Positions 34,000-42,157 of a stretch of DNA of 64,000 nucleotides are shown here, piece by piece (position 1 is the first letter of the stretch; the number at the start of each line of letters is the position of its first letter). The translations under genes were made by a program, and so were the position numbers. The notes beneath the pieces are model-generated. The model did no database searches and was not told where the DNA came from. It worked only from the letters and a program-made list of their open reading frames with translations. The stretch covers positions 459,341 to 523,340 of the forward strand of contig NZ_GL732439.1 of assembly GCF_000187465.1 (NCBI RefSeq). Direction: 5' to 3'. Source of the stretch: Streptococcus infantis ATCC 700779. Its GTDB lineage: Bacteria; Bacillota; Bacilli; Lactobacillales; Streptococcaceae.

Positions 34000-34992
34000 A
34001 TGGCAATGATAGAAGTGCAACATCTTCAGAAAAATTTTGTGAAGACAGTTAAGGAGCCGGGGTTAAAGGGAGCTTTGCGCTCCTTTGTTCATCCTGAAAA
34101 GCAGTCCTTTGAAGCGGTCAAAGATTTGACCTTTGAGGTTCCAAAAGGGCAGATTTTAGGATTTATAGGGGCAAATGGTGCTGGGAAGTCAACCACCATC
34201 AAAATGCTGACAGGGATTTTAAAACCGACATCTGGTTTTTGTCGGATTAACGGCAAGATTCCCCAGGACAATCGCCAAGATTATGTCAAGGATATTGGAG
34301 TCGTTTTCGGACAACGTACCCAGCTATGGTGGGATTTGGCACTGCAAGAGACCTACACGGTCTTGAAGGAGATTTACGATGTGCCAGACTCGCTTTTCCA
34401 TAATCGCATGGACTTTTTGAATGAAGTTTTGGATTTGAAAGAATTTATCAAGGATCCTGTGCGGACTCTTTCATTGGGTCAACGGATGCGGGCGGATATT
34501 GCGGCCTCCTTGCTTCACAATCCCAAGGTTCTCTTTCTAGATGAGCCGACCATTGGCTTGGACGTTTCGGTCAAGGACAACATTCGACGTGCTATCACCC
34601 AGATCAATCAGGAGGAAGAAACAACTATTCTCTTGACCACTCACGATCTGAGTGACATTGAGCAACTCTGTGATCGGATTTTTATGATTGATAAGGGGCA
34701 GGAGATTTTTGATGGGACGGTTGGCCAGCTCAAGGAGACCTTTGGCAAGATGAAGACTCTTTCCTTTGAGCTGACGCCAGGTCAAAGTCAACTCGTCTCT
34801 CATTATGAAGGCTTGTCTGATATATCCATTGATAGACAAGGAAATAACTTGACTATTGAATTTGATAGTTCCCGCTACCAGTCAGCTGATATTATCAAAC
34901 AAACCCTGTCTGATTTTGAAGTCCGTGATTTGAAGATGGTAGATACGGATATTGAAGATATTATCCGTCGCTTCTATCGAAAGGAGCTCTAA
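34000..34992 (+). CDS. ABC-2 transporter ATP-binding protein
   Basis: A 330-residue ATPase: Walker A GANGAGKSTT (about residues 54-63), signature LSLGQRMRADIA (about 153-164; LSLGQ in place of LSGGQ), Walker B VLFLDEPTIGLD, and His in LLTTHDLSD. The C-terminal extension of about 90 residues is typical of drug or polysaccharide exporters of the DrrA type. It is followed at once by two permeases of one transcript. Substrate unknown. Confidence 0.92.
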   Translation: MAMIEVQHLQKNFVKTVKEPGLKGALRSFVHPEKQSFEAVKDLTFEVPKGQILGFIGANGAGKSTTIKMLTGILKPTSGFCRINGKIPQDNRQDYVKDIGVVFGQRTQLWWDLALQETYTVLKEIYDVPDSLFHNRMDFLNEVLDLKEFIKDPVRTLSLGQRMRADIAASLLHNPKVLFLDEPTIGLDVSVKDNIRRAITQINQEEETTILLTTHDLSDIEQLCDRIFMIDKGQEIFDGTVGQLKETFGKMKTLSFELTPGQSQLVSHYEGLSDISIDRQGNNLTIEFDSSRYQSADIIKQTLSDFEVRDLKMVDTDIEDIIRRFYRKEL

Positions 34993-34993
34993 G

Positions 34994-35812
34994 ATGGTCA
35001 AATTGTGGAGACGTTATAAACCTTTTATCAATGCAGGGATTCAGGAGTTGATTACCTATCGAGTCAACTTTATTCTTTATCGGATCGGTGATGTCATGGG
35101 TGCTTTTGTGGCCTTTTATCTCTGGAAGGCTGTCTTTGATTCTTCGCAAGAGTCTTTGATTCAGGGCTTCAGTATGGCAGATATCACTTTCTACATCATC
35201 ATGAGTTTTGTGACCAATCTTTTGACCAGGTCAGATAGCTCCTTTATGATTGGGGAGGAGGTCAAGGATGGTTCCATTATCATGAGATTGTTGAGACCAG
35301 TGCATTTTGCTGCCTCTTATCTCTTTACTGAGCTTGGTTCCAAGTGGTTGATTTTTATCTCTGTTGGACTGCCATTTTTAAGTGTCATTGTTTTGATAAA
35401 AATCTTATCTGGGCAAGGTGTTTTAGAAGTGCTGGGATTAACTATCCTTTATCTCTTTAGCTTAACTCTGGCTTATCTGATTAACTTTTTCTTTAATATC
35501 TGCTTTGGATTTTCAGCCTTTGTGTTTAAAAATCTATGGGGTTCCAATCTACTCAAGACTTCAATAGTGGCCTTTATGTCTGGAAGTCTAATTCCCTTGG
35601 CTTTCTTTCCGAAAATCGTTTCAGATATTCTGTCTTTCTTGCCTTTCTCATCCTTAATTTACACTCCGGTTATGATCATTGTTGGGAAATACGATGCCAA
35701 TCAGGTTATTCAAGCACTTTTGCTTCAGTTTTTCTGGCTTATAGTGATGGTGGGCTTGTCTCAGTTGATTTGGAAACGAGTCCAGTCATTTATCACCATT
35801 CAGGGAGGTTAG
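34994..35812 (+). CDS. ABC-2 transporter permease, subunit 1
   Basis: A 272-residue membrane protein with about six helices, of the ABC-2 family. ATG 34994 is preferred to upstream in-frame starts because it sits one base after the ATPase stop with SD AAGGAG. It begins with a cytoplasmic stretch MVKLWRRYKPFINAGIQE. With the following permease it should form a heterodimeric channel for export. Confidence 0.88.
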   Translation: MVKLWRRYKPFINAGIQELITYRVNFILYRIGDVMGAFVAFYLWKAVFDSSQESLIQGFSMADITFYIIMSFVTNLLTRSDSSFMIGEEVKDGSIIMRLLRPVHFAASYLFTELGSKWLIFISVGLPFLSVIVLIKILSGQGVLEVLGLTILYLFSLTLAYLINFFFNICFGFSAFVFKNLWGSNLLKTSIVAFMSGSLIPLAFFPKIVSDILSFLPFSSLIYTPVMIIVGKYDANQVIQALLLQFFWLIVMVGLSQLIWKRVQSFITIQGG

Positions 35813-35813
35813 G

Positions 35814-36599
35814 ATGAAAAAATATCAACGCATGCATCTGATTTTTATCAGACAATACATCAAGCAAATCATGGAATACAAGGTGGATTTTGTGGTTGGT
35901 GTCTTGGGAGTCTTTCTGACTCAAGGCCTAAACCTCTTGTTTCTTAATGTACTTTTTCAACACATCCCCTCGCTAGAAGGTTGGACCTTTCAAGAGATTG
36001 CCTTTATCTATGGATTTTCCTTAATTCCAAAGGGATTAGATCATCTCTTTTTTGACAATCTCTGGGCTTTAGGTCAACGACTAGTTCGAAAAGGGGAGTT
36101 TGACAAGTATCTGACTCGTCCTATCAATCCTCTCTTTCACATCCTCGTTGAGACCTTTCAGATTGATGCCTTGGGTGAACTTTTGGTCGGTGGAATCTTA
36201 CTAGCGACAACGGCGACTAGCATTACTTGGACTCTTCCAAAATTCCTGATTTTCCTAGTTTGTATTCCTTTTGCGACCTTGATTTATACTTCCTTGAAAA
36301 TTGCGACAGCCAGCATCGCTTTTTGGACCAAGCAGTCAGGTGCCATGATTTACATTTTCTATATGTTTAATGACTTTGCCAAGTACCCGATTTCTATTTA
36401 CAATTCGCTCCTTCGTTGGTTAATTAGTTTTATTGTGCCTTTCGCCTTTACGGCCTACTATCCTGCCAGCTATTTCTTGCAGGATAAGGATGTCTTCTTT
36501 AATATCGGTGGTTTGATTCTGATTTCCCTTGTTTTCTTTGTTATTTCCCTCAAACTTTGGGACAGGGGGTTGGATGCCTATGAAAGTGCTGGTTCTTAA
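35814..36599 (+). CDS. ABC-2 transporter permease, subunit 2
   Basis: A 261-residue protein with about six helices. The N-terminal pattern (HLIFIRQYIKQIMEYKVDF) parallels that of subunit 1, suggesting an old duplication. The gene starts one base after subunit 1 with SD GGGAGG and ends before a terminator. CcpA-type control of the operon suggests a link to carbon status. Confidence 0.88.
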   Translation: MKKYQRMHLIFIRQYIKQIMEYKVDFVVGVLGVFLTQGLNLLFLNVLFQHIPSLEGWTFQEIAFIYGFSLIPKGLDHLFFDNLWALGQRLVRKGEFDKYLTRPINPLFHILVETFQIDALGELLVGGILLATTATSITWTLPKFLIFLVCIPFATLIYTSLKIATASIAFWTKQSGAMIYIFYMFNDFAKYPISIYNSLLRWLISFIVPFAFTAYYPASYFLQDKDVFFNIGGLILISLVFFVISLKLWDRGLDAYESAGS

Positions 36600-36608
36600 A
36601 AATAAATA

Positions 36609-36636
36609 AAGCCTTGTCTCAGGACAGGCTTCTTTT
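36609..36636 (+). terminator. Terminator after the ABC-2 operon
   Basis: AAGCC-TTGTC-TCAG-GACA-GGCTT followed by CTTTT. Confidence 0.7.
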
Positions 36637-36654
36637 AATGAAGATGAAAATTTC

Positions 36655-36682
36655 TTGACATCTATTCTCAGAGTGCCATACT
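36655..36682 (+). promoter_or_regulatory. Promoter of tRNA-Thr
   Basis: TTGACA-16-CATACT, 12 nt before the tRNA. Confidence 0.7.
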
Positions 36683-36694
36683 AAAAGGGTAGCC

Positions 36695-36767
36695 GCCGAT
36701 TTAGCTCAGTTGGTAGAGTAAGGCACTCGTAACGCGTATGTCATAGGTTCAAGCCCTGAAATCGGCA
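36695..36767 (+). tRNA. tRNA-Thr (anticodon CGU) with weak stems
   Basis: A 73-nt cloverleaf with perfect acceptor GCCGATT / AATCGGC and D-arm GCTC-AGTTGGTA-GAGT. Loop CTCGTAA gives anticodon CGT (reads ACG). The anticodon stem AGGCA / CGCGT has two non-pairs (G28-G42, A31-C39), and the T stem ATAGG / CCTGA has an A-A mismatch and a T-G wobble. It has its own promoter and terminator, so it is transcribed, but its folding looks compromised. Confidence 0.75.
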
Positions 36768-36772
36768 GAATC

Positions 36773-36799
36773 AAGAAGTCCAAATGGACTTCTTTTTTG
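36773..36799 (+). terminator. Terminator after tRNA-Thr
   Basis: Perfect 10-bp stem AAGAAGTCCA / TGGACTTCTT with an AA loop and a T run. Confidence 0.85.
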
Positions 36800-36888
36800 T
36801 AAATATAGGAAAGGTGGAACATATGAGATAGGTTCTGTTTAACGTCTGTGATTCCTGTTTATAAGTAAAAACTAAAATTTATATTTTG

Positions 36889-36897
36889 TGGTATAAT
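36889..36897 (+). promoter_or_regulatory. Extended -10 promoter for the 37063 gene
   Basis: TGGTATAAT, leaving a leader of about 160 nt. No gene is seen from 36800 to 37062 except a two-codon ORF with SD at 36823-36831. Confidence 0.5.
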
Positions 36898-37062
36898 GTA
36901 TTGTAATAAATACTTGTTTTGATACCAATCTAGGAACGGTTGAATCTGCAATTATTTTAGAAATTTTTGCTTAGATTTTTTTAAATAGTCATAAAAGTTC
37001 ATAGATAGTAACGAATGAAGTATCGCAAGCTTGGCTGAATATAAATCAAAAAGGAGAAAATT

Positions 37063-37932
37063 ATGAATAAGAAAGAACGGAAAAAACAATTTGAAGAGAT
37101 CAATGGACGTAAGCGGTCTGAATCAAAGTTGACTCCAAATAAAAAAATAAAAATCTATATTGGCATAGCACTCGCTGTTTTAGTTACTCTCATCTTGGTT
37201 AGTATTTTCTTGTATCCTCTGATTGGAAAGAAAGAGTCAAATCAAGCATCGTCTTCAATTTCAACTACAGAGACAACAAATCAAGCGTCTACAAGCCAAG
37301 GAAAAACGGATGGGACTGATAAGGATAAACAAGAGGAAATTCAAAAACTCAAGAATCAACTGACTGATTTGGATACCAAGATTACTGAAGCAGAAGCACT
37401 TGTTAGCAAGCTAAAGAAAGAAACTGCTGTTCCAAAACTAGATATTGAAGCAATCAAGAACAATGATTTGTCTAGTTTAGAAGGTACTTGGCGTAGTCAA
37501 TCTGGTAATGAATATATCATTAATGATTCTGGAGAAGTACGTGCGACTTGGTTTACAAATGATCAAAAGTACGAATCTGTAGTTGGATTAAAGGTATCAA
37601 AAGGACAAGATAGTCGTAACCCTGAGACAGCGTCTATCAGTGCATGGGTAAAAGATTCTGTTGCTGGAGGATTTGTAGTAGTAGCTGTGCCAAGTGGAGT
37701 CGTTATGCAACCTGCTGATGACGGAAAGATTACGGATAAAAGCAATCATGCTGAGGAAAGACTACTTTCAGGACAAGATTATGGGTCTATGTTAATGAAA
37801 CCAGAAGATGTTTATTACCGTGTGAAACCAGATACTAGTAAACTTGAGGAAGAAGAAAAGAATTTAGCTCAACTGCAAGCTGATCGAGAAGCAATCAAAT
37901 CTTCTCTAGAATATAAGGAAAAGAAAAACTAG
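37063..37932 (+). CDS. Membrane-anchored extracellular protein, possible DUF6287-like domain
   Basis: A 289-residue protein: short basic cytoplasmic tail (1-28), one membrane helix (about 30-53), a Ser/Thr-rich linker, a coiled coil (about 88-118, EEIQKLKNQLTDLDTKITEAE), and a domain starting DLSSLEGTWRSQSGNEYIIND (about 140-160), then a second coiled coil at the C-terminus. The GTW...G pattern reminds me of a domain common in streptococcal and lactobacillar surface proteins, but the family name is a guess. It faces the outside of the cell. It is a single-gene unit. Confidence 0.75.
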   Translation: MNKKERKKQFEEINGRKRSESKLTPNKKIKIYIGIALAVLVTLILVSIFLYPLIGKKESNQASSSISTTETTNQASTSQGKTDGTDKDKQEEIQKLKNQLTDLDTKITEAEALVSKLKKETAVPKLDIEAIKNNDLSSLEGTWRSQSGNEYIINDSGEVRATWFTNDQKYESVVGLKVSKGQDSRNPETASISAWVKDSVAGGFVVVAVPSGVVMQPADDGKITDKSNHAEERLLSGQDYGSMLMKPEDVYYRVKPDTSKLEEEEKNLAQLQADREAIKSSLEYKEKKN

Positions 37933-37972
37933 ATTGTATTTGTTCAAAAATACTGTTACAATCGGCAGTGTG

Positions 37973-38000
37973 AAAGAAGTCCTCTAGGACTTCTTTTTTC
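37973..38000 (+). terminator. Terminator after the 37063 gene
   Basis: AGAAGTCCT-CT-AGGACTTCT followed by TTTTT; nearly the same stem as the tRNA-Thr terminator. Confidence 0.8.
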
Positions 38001-38142
38001 TTTTGATAAGATTTTTGACCACATAGTCTATTATGACTACCACATAGGCAAAACCTATTGTTTGCGATTTTTATTTCTGTTATAGTAGTAATTGTCAAGG
38101 GGAGATAAAGCTTCCTAACAAAATAGAAAATGAGGTTATATC

Positions 38143-38457
38143 ATGAAAAAAGTAGTAGGTATCGGTTTTTTAGTCGTTGCAGCAACAGTCTTGTATTTTG
38201 GTTTAGTTAGATGGCCAAGTTTGGATGTTAACATCTGGGCACTATTTCCAGTAGGTCTATTTCTATTTTTCACTCTTGAAAATTTGGTGAAAAAAGATTA
38301 CAAGGCCAGTCTCATGAGCTTGATCATTGCCTTTATCATTGCAAATGCCATTCTTGATATCTTGCCACTTTCAAGTGGTTTGGTTATCGGTGCAGGAGTG
38401 CTAGCTTGCGTGGGAATTGGATTTCTCTTTCCTGACGTTAATAAGAAAGAAGCATAA
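38143..38457 (+). CDS. Small membrane protein, LiaF/DUF5668-like helices
   Basis: A 104-residue protein with about four closely packed hydrophobic segments (residues about 4-22, 29-47, 56-74, 78-97) and little outside the membrane. It resembles the membrane part of LiaF-type proteins, but lacks any soluble sensor domain. SD GAGGT. Function unknown. It faces the amidase gene across a shared terminator. Confidence 0.7.
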   Translation: MKKVVGIGFLVVAATVLYFGLVRWPSLDVNIWALFPVGLFLFFTLENLVKKDYKASLMSLIIAFIIANAILDILPLSSGLVIGAGVLACVGIGFLFPDVNKKEA

Positions 38458-38460
38458 TAC

Positions 38461-38492
38461 AAAAAAGCCTCGAGATTTCTCGAGGCTTTTTC
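38461..38492. terminator. Bidirectional terminator between the membrane protein and the amidase
   Basis: AAAAAGCCTCGAGA / TCTCGAGGCTTTTT, a near-perfect long stem with T runs both ways. Confidence 0.9.
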
Positions 38493-38493
38493 T

Positions 38494-40179
38494 TTATTTA
38501 CCTGCGTAATATTTTTGAATACCTTTGACAATACCTGCCACCAATCTATTTTGGTAAGCATCGCTACGAATTTGTTGGTTTTCGTTGAAATTGTCAATGT
38601 AACCAAGCTCCAATAGAACTGCTGGTTTATCAGTTTCTCGAAGGACAGCAAAGCTACTTTGGAGGAGACCTGCATCCTTAGCACCTGTTTCAGCTAGGAG
38701 TGAAGAGTGGATATCAGCAGCAAGGCGATTACTTTCACTGATACGATCAGGATGGTTATGCCAGTAAGGATTTATCTTAGCGCGATAGCCCGAATCTTCT
38801 TCGTAAGAATAGGTCTGAATTCCAGAACGGTTAGAAGCAGGGTTGCCACTAGCATTGAAGTGGATACTAATGAAAATATCTGAGTTTGTACTATTCACCA
38901 TTTTTGAACGTTCAGTGATAAAGTCGACATAGACATCACTATCTCTCGAAGAAAGAACGGTATAACCAAGCCCCTCGAGTTCCTTGCGAAGTTTCTTGTA
39001 AACTTGCATAGTGAGGTCTTTTTCATTCGTGTTATAGTAAACAGCACCAGGATCTCTACCACCGTGTCCTGGATCTAAGAAAACAGTCTTCGTGTATTTT
39101 CCTTTTTCAAATCCACGACTTACAGGAATTTCGCCAATCCATTTTCCATTACTTTGGAACTGATGTGCTTTTCCATCAATTTTACGAGTTCCTGTGACAT
39201 AGACACCATTTTCATCTAGATAGTAACGGGCATTGTAGTAGCTGTCGTCAATCCATTCACTCTTAGCCATGTAACCACCTGACTTGAGGTAGTATGAGCC
39301 AATCCATTCACGCGCTGCATAAGCACCACCTGATTTTAAATAGAACCAACTATTGTAGTTTTTATCGAAAATCCATTCTTTCTCAGCCATAACTCCGTTA
39401 GCTTTTAGGTAGTAGCTACCTTGCCATTGGTTGTTTGCCATGCTGGCATCTTTATTAAAGTAGTACCAGCTACCACCAATTTTATCCCACTTATTTTTAC
39501 TTAATTGTCCAGAAGCTTGGGCATAGTACCATTTACCATCTTGTTTTATCCAAGTACTCTCAGCCATAGCACCACTATTGGTAAAGATATAACCATCAAA
39601 AATGGTGTTGCTGAGCATGATACCGTCTTTGTCAAAGTAGTACCATACACCACCAACTTTTTCCCATTTTTGCTGAGAGATTTTACCAGATGGCTTTGCA
39701 TAATACCATTTATCTTTGACTTTACCCCAGCCACTATCGACCATAGCACCGCTAGAAGTTAGAATGTATCCATCGAAAATAGTATTATCAAGCATGATTC
39801 CATTCTTATCGAAATAGTACCATTTGCCGTGAATTTTTTTCCAGTTTAGAGCAGGTTTGTTTGCTTCATAGAAGCGCCAGATATTTTCTTCAAATACCCA
39901 ACCATTCTTTTTGACTTCTGGAGCTTTTGTCTCTTCTTTCTTGTCTGAACTTGTAGTTGTAGTTGTAGTAGATGTTGTAGGGAGGCTTGAACTTGTTTCA
40001 GTAGAAGGAGCAATTTCCTTGGTTGAAGGGGTGCTCTTTTTTTCTTTTTCTGTAGTTGTAGTTTCTTGTGTCGTTTCTGCTGTAGTAGTTTGTAGGTTAT
40101 TTTCTTCAGCAAAAGCTGGATTTGTTGCGAATCCTAGAAAAGTAAGCGTGATGGCACTTGCCAAGAGCATTTTTTTCAC
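38494..40179 (-). CDS. Choline-binding N-acetylmuramoyl-L-alanine amidase (Amidase_3)
   Basis: A 561-residue secreted wall hydrolase. A signal peptide ends at about residue 24 (ATNPAFA-EE), then a Thr/Ser/Glu-rich linker (25-90), about eleven choline-binding repeats (about 95-345; units such as GKWYYFDKNGIM), and a C-terminal zinc Amidase_3 domain (about 360-561) with LDPGHGGRDPGA, SIHFNASGNP and LLELGYIDNF. It should anchor on phosphocholine of teichoic acids and cut the MurNAc-L-Ala bond. Binding repeats before the catalytic domain is the LytB/LytC order, unlike LytA, and LytA has a different catalytic domain. Confidence 0.92.
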   Translation of the reverse strand: MKKMLLASAITLTFLGFATNPAFAEENNLQTTTAETTQETTTTEKEKKSTPSTKEIAPSTETSSSLPTTSTTTTTTSSDKKEETKAPEVKKNGWVFEENIWRFYEANKPALNWKKIHGKWYYFDKNGIMLDNTIFDGYILTSSGAMVDSGWGKVKDKWYYAKPSGKISQQKWEKVGGVWYYFDKDGIMLSNTIFDGYIFTNSGAMAESTWIKQDGKWYYAQASGQLSKNKWDKIGGSWYYFNKDASMANNQWQGSYYLKANGVMAEKEWIFDKNYNSWFYLKSGGAYAAREWIGSYYLKSGGYMAKSEWIDDSYYNARYYLDENGVYVTGTRKIDGKAHQFQSNGKWIGEIPVSRGFEKGKYTKTVFLDPGHGGRDPGAVYYNTNEKDLTMQVYKKLRKELEGLGYTVLSSRDSDVYVDFITERSKMVNSTNSDIFISIHFNASGNPASNRSGIQTYSYEEDSGYRAKINPYWHNHPDRISESNRLAADIHSSLLAETGAKDAGLLQSSFAVLRETDKPAVLLELGYIDNFNENQQIRSDAYQNRLVAGIVKGIQKYYAGK

Positions 40180-40232
40180 TTGTTTGATCTCCTATTTTTT
40201 CAATAATCTCTTTTTAAAATGTCATTAGAAAA

Positions 40233-40273
40233 GCACCTCATGTGGAAGAACTAGTCGCCAACTGTTGAGGTGC
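40233..40273 (-). terminator. Terminator after the DUF3397 gene
   Basis: Minus strand GCACCTCA ... TGAGGTGC followed by TTTTC. Confidence 0.65.
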
Positions 40274-40288
40274 TGGCATGATTTATTT

Positions 40289-40642
40289 TTATTTCATCAT
40301 GAAGATTTGAACAATCATAACGATGTAGATGAGCAATGTGAGTAGAAATCCAGCTCTCCAAAAGAATTTAAGGAATTTTGGATAATAAAAGCTACGTTTT
40401 TTGCTCAGGAAGAAAAAAGCTAGAATAATGGCTAGCAAAGATAAGGCTGCCCCCAAAATGGGAAGTTGATTATGGGTAAAAACCTTTGCACTGATTAAAT
40501 AGTATTCAAAAATCAGAAAAGGAAAAGCCAAATCTGCAAAGTTAATCCCCTTTTTCTTTAACTTAAAAAATCTACTAAAGATAATAGCCAAAGCCAAGGT
40601 TAGTACCAAAAGCAAGACGGAAGCGAGTTTCATTAAAATCAT
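40289..40642 (-). CDS. DUF3397 family membrane protein
   Basis: A 117-residue protein with four hydrophobic helices (about 5-24, 38-55, 60-78, 93-115) and a basic loop, matching the DUF3397 family of firmicutes. No function is known. Two starts are possible, ATG 40642 and ATG 40633. The first lies 6 nt after TGATACAAT, with no room for an SD, suggesting a leaderless mRNA. Confidence 0.75.
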   Translation of the reverse strand: MILMKLASVLLLVLTLALAIIFSRFFKLKKKGINFADLAFPFLIFEYYLISAKVFTHNQLPILGAALSLLAIILAFFFLSKKRSFYYPKFLKFFWRAGFLLTLLIYIVMIVQIFMMK

Positions 40643-40648
40643 AACAAT

Positions 40649-40657
40649 ATTGTATCA
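40649..40657 (-). promoter_or_regulatory. Extended -10 directly before the DUF3397 gene
   Basis: Minus strand TGATACAAT, then ATTGTT, then ATG at 40642. The -35 is weak. The rest of 40658-40893 shows no gene; an AGGAG before 40894 belongs to the symporter. Confidence 0.55.
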
Positions 40658-40893
40658 TAAAATTTGAATAAAAGGAAAGCATATTCCTTGATTTAACAGT
40701 GTTTTTCTAAAAATTCTTGTTTAGAAATTGATTTTTTATACTATATCAAACATCAATGTGATTTACTTTGTAAAGTTGGAGTAGTTTGAACCTTCATGAT
40801 AAATCTTTTTTATGGTGACAATAAAAAATATATATTAGTCAGGAGAGAAGAATAGTAGTAGAATGAGTAGCAAATAAAACAAAGGAGTTTCTT

Positions 40894-42144
40894 ATGAAAT
40901 TAGTTACTTTATGGTCAAAACTCTCACTAGGCATTCAATTATTGGTGGCTTTGGTCTTGGGTGTTATCGCTGCCCTTATCTGGCCACAATTTGCAGGCTT
41001 TTATCAATTTTTAGGTCAAGCCTTTATTAAATTGATCAATATGGTTATCATTCCGCTAATCTTCCCAACTATCGTTGTTGCAGTAGCTGGAGTTATCGGA
41101 AAAAAATCTTTTGGAAAAATCTTGACCAAGAGTTTGGTTTACTTTTTTACCGTAACAACTGCCATTACTCTTTTGTTTGTATTTGCTAGTTACTATTTAG
41201 GATTTGGTCAAGGAGTGAACATCGGTCAAACTGGTGGAAACCTTGATGGGATTGCTAACAATGTCAAGTTCAGCGAATTTTTGCTTGGTTTCATTCCATC
41301 AAATATCGTTAAATCTCTTTCAGATGGCGCTCTATTGCCAATTATCGTTTTTGCAATCTTTCTTGGTTACGGAATTGGGAATCTTAAGTCTGATAAATCT
41401 CAGAAGATTATCGAAGGTTTCCAAATCTGGATTGAAGCCATTTACAAGATTGTTACAGTAATTATCAAACTATCACCGGTTGGAATTTTTGGATTTATCG
41501 CTAAAGATGTTGCAACTACGGGTATCGACAAGTTGATTGGGCTTGGTCAGTTTGTAATTGGAACTTATCTGGCTTATGCTGTATTGGTTCTCCTTATTTT
41601 CCCTTTGATCGCCGTCTTCTTTAAAGTGCCGTATTTATCAGCCTTTCGTGAAAATTGGAGTCTCTTGACCCTGGCTTTTGTTACAGGTAGTTCTAGTGTG
41701 GTCTTGCCATCCCTTCTTAAAGATTTGAAAAAACAGGGGCATGACGAACATACAATTGATTTAGTTGTTCCTTTAGGATATACTTTTAATTTAGAAGGAG
41801 CAGCAGTTTATTTCTCAGTAACGACAATTTTTATCGCCCACGCCTATGGTATTCAATTTTCTTTATCAAGTCTCTTGTTTACTGTTTTATTGTTGACCTT
41901 GATTGGAAAAACTGCGGCAACCGTACCATCAGGAGCTATTGTGGTTTTACTTGCTGCAGCACCTCAATTGGGCTTACCAGTTGAAGGAGTAGCCTTGATT
42001 TTTGCAGTTGATTTCTTTGTCAATGCTGGTCGTACAATGATCAATGTTTTGGGTCAAATCTTAACAGTCAGCGTTATCGAAAAAACAGAAGGATATATTT
42101 TAGAAGAAGAAAAAGAAAGCCAATTATCAGTCAGCTTTTCTTAA
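40894..42144 (+). CDS. Dicarboxylate/amino acid:cation symporter (GltP/TcyP type)
   Basis: A 416-residue DAACS transporter with about eight helices and two re-entrant loops. The Ser-rich loop VTGSSSVVLPSLLKDLKKQ (about 265-283) and the later NLEGAAVYFSVTTIFIAHA (about 297-315) are the binding-site signatures. It should import acidic or neutral amino acids, or cystine, with sodium or protons. SD AAAGGAG. It is followed after 13 bp by an ATP-grasp gene, an arrangement that suggests a shared substrate. Confidence 0.88.
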   Translation: MKLVTLWSKLSLGIQLLVALVLGVIAALIWPQFAGFYQFLGQAFIKLINMVIIPLIFPTIVVAVAGVIGKKSFGKILTKSLVYFFTVTTAITLLFVFASYYLGFGQGVNIGQTGGNLDGIANNVKFSEFLLGFIPSNIVKSLSDGALLPIIVFAIFLGYGIGNLKSDKSQKIIEGFQIWIEAIYKIVTVIIKLSPVGIFGFIAKDVATTGIDKLIGLGQFVIGTYLAYAVLVLLIFPLIAVFFKVPYLSAFRENWSLLTLAFVTGSSSVVLPSLLKDLKKQGHDEHTIDLVVPLGYTFNLEGAAVYFSVTTIFIAHAYGIQFSLSSLLFTVLLLTLIGKTAATVPSGAIVVLLAAAPQLGLPVEGVALIFAVDFFVNAGRTMINVLGQILTVSVIEKTEGYILEEEKESQLSVSFS

Positions 42145-42157
42145 GGAGATATAAATA

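Noticed and set aside
39911-40228. 105-residue plus-strand ORF over the amidase N-terminus, Val/Ser-rich
   Set aside because: It is the complement of the Thr/Ser-rich linker of the amidase; not a real gene.
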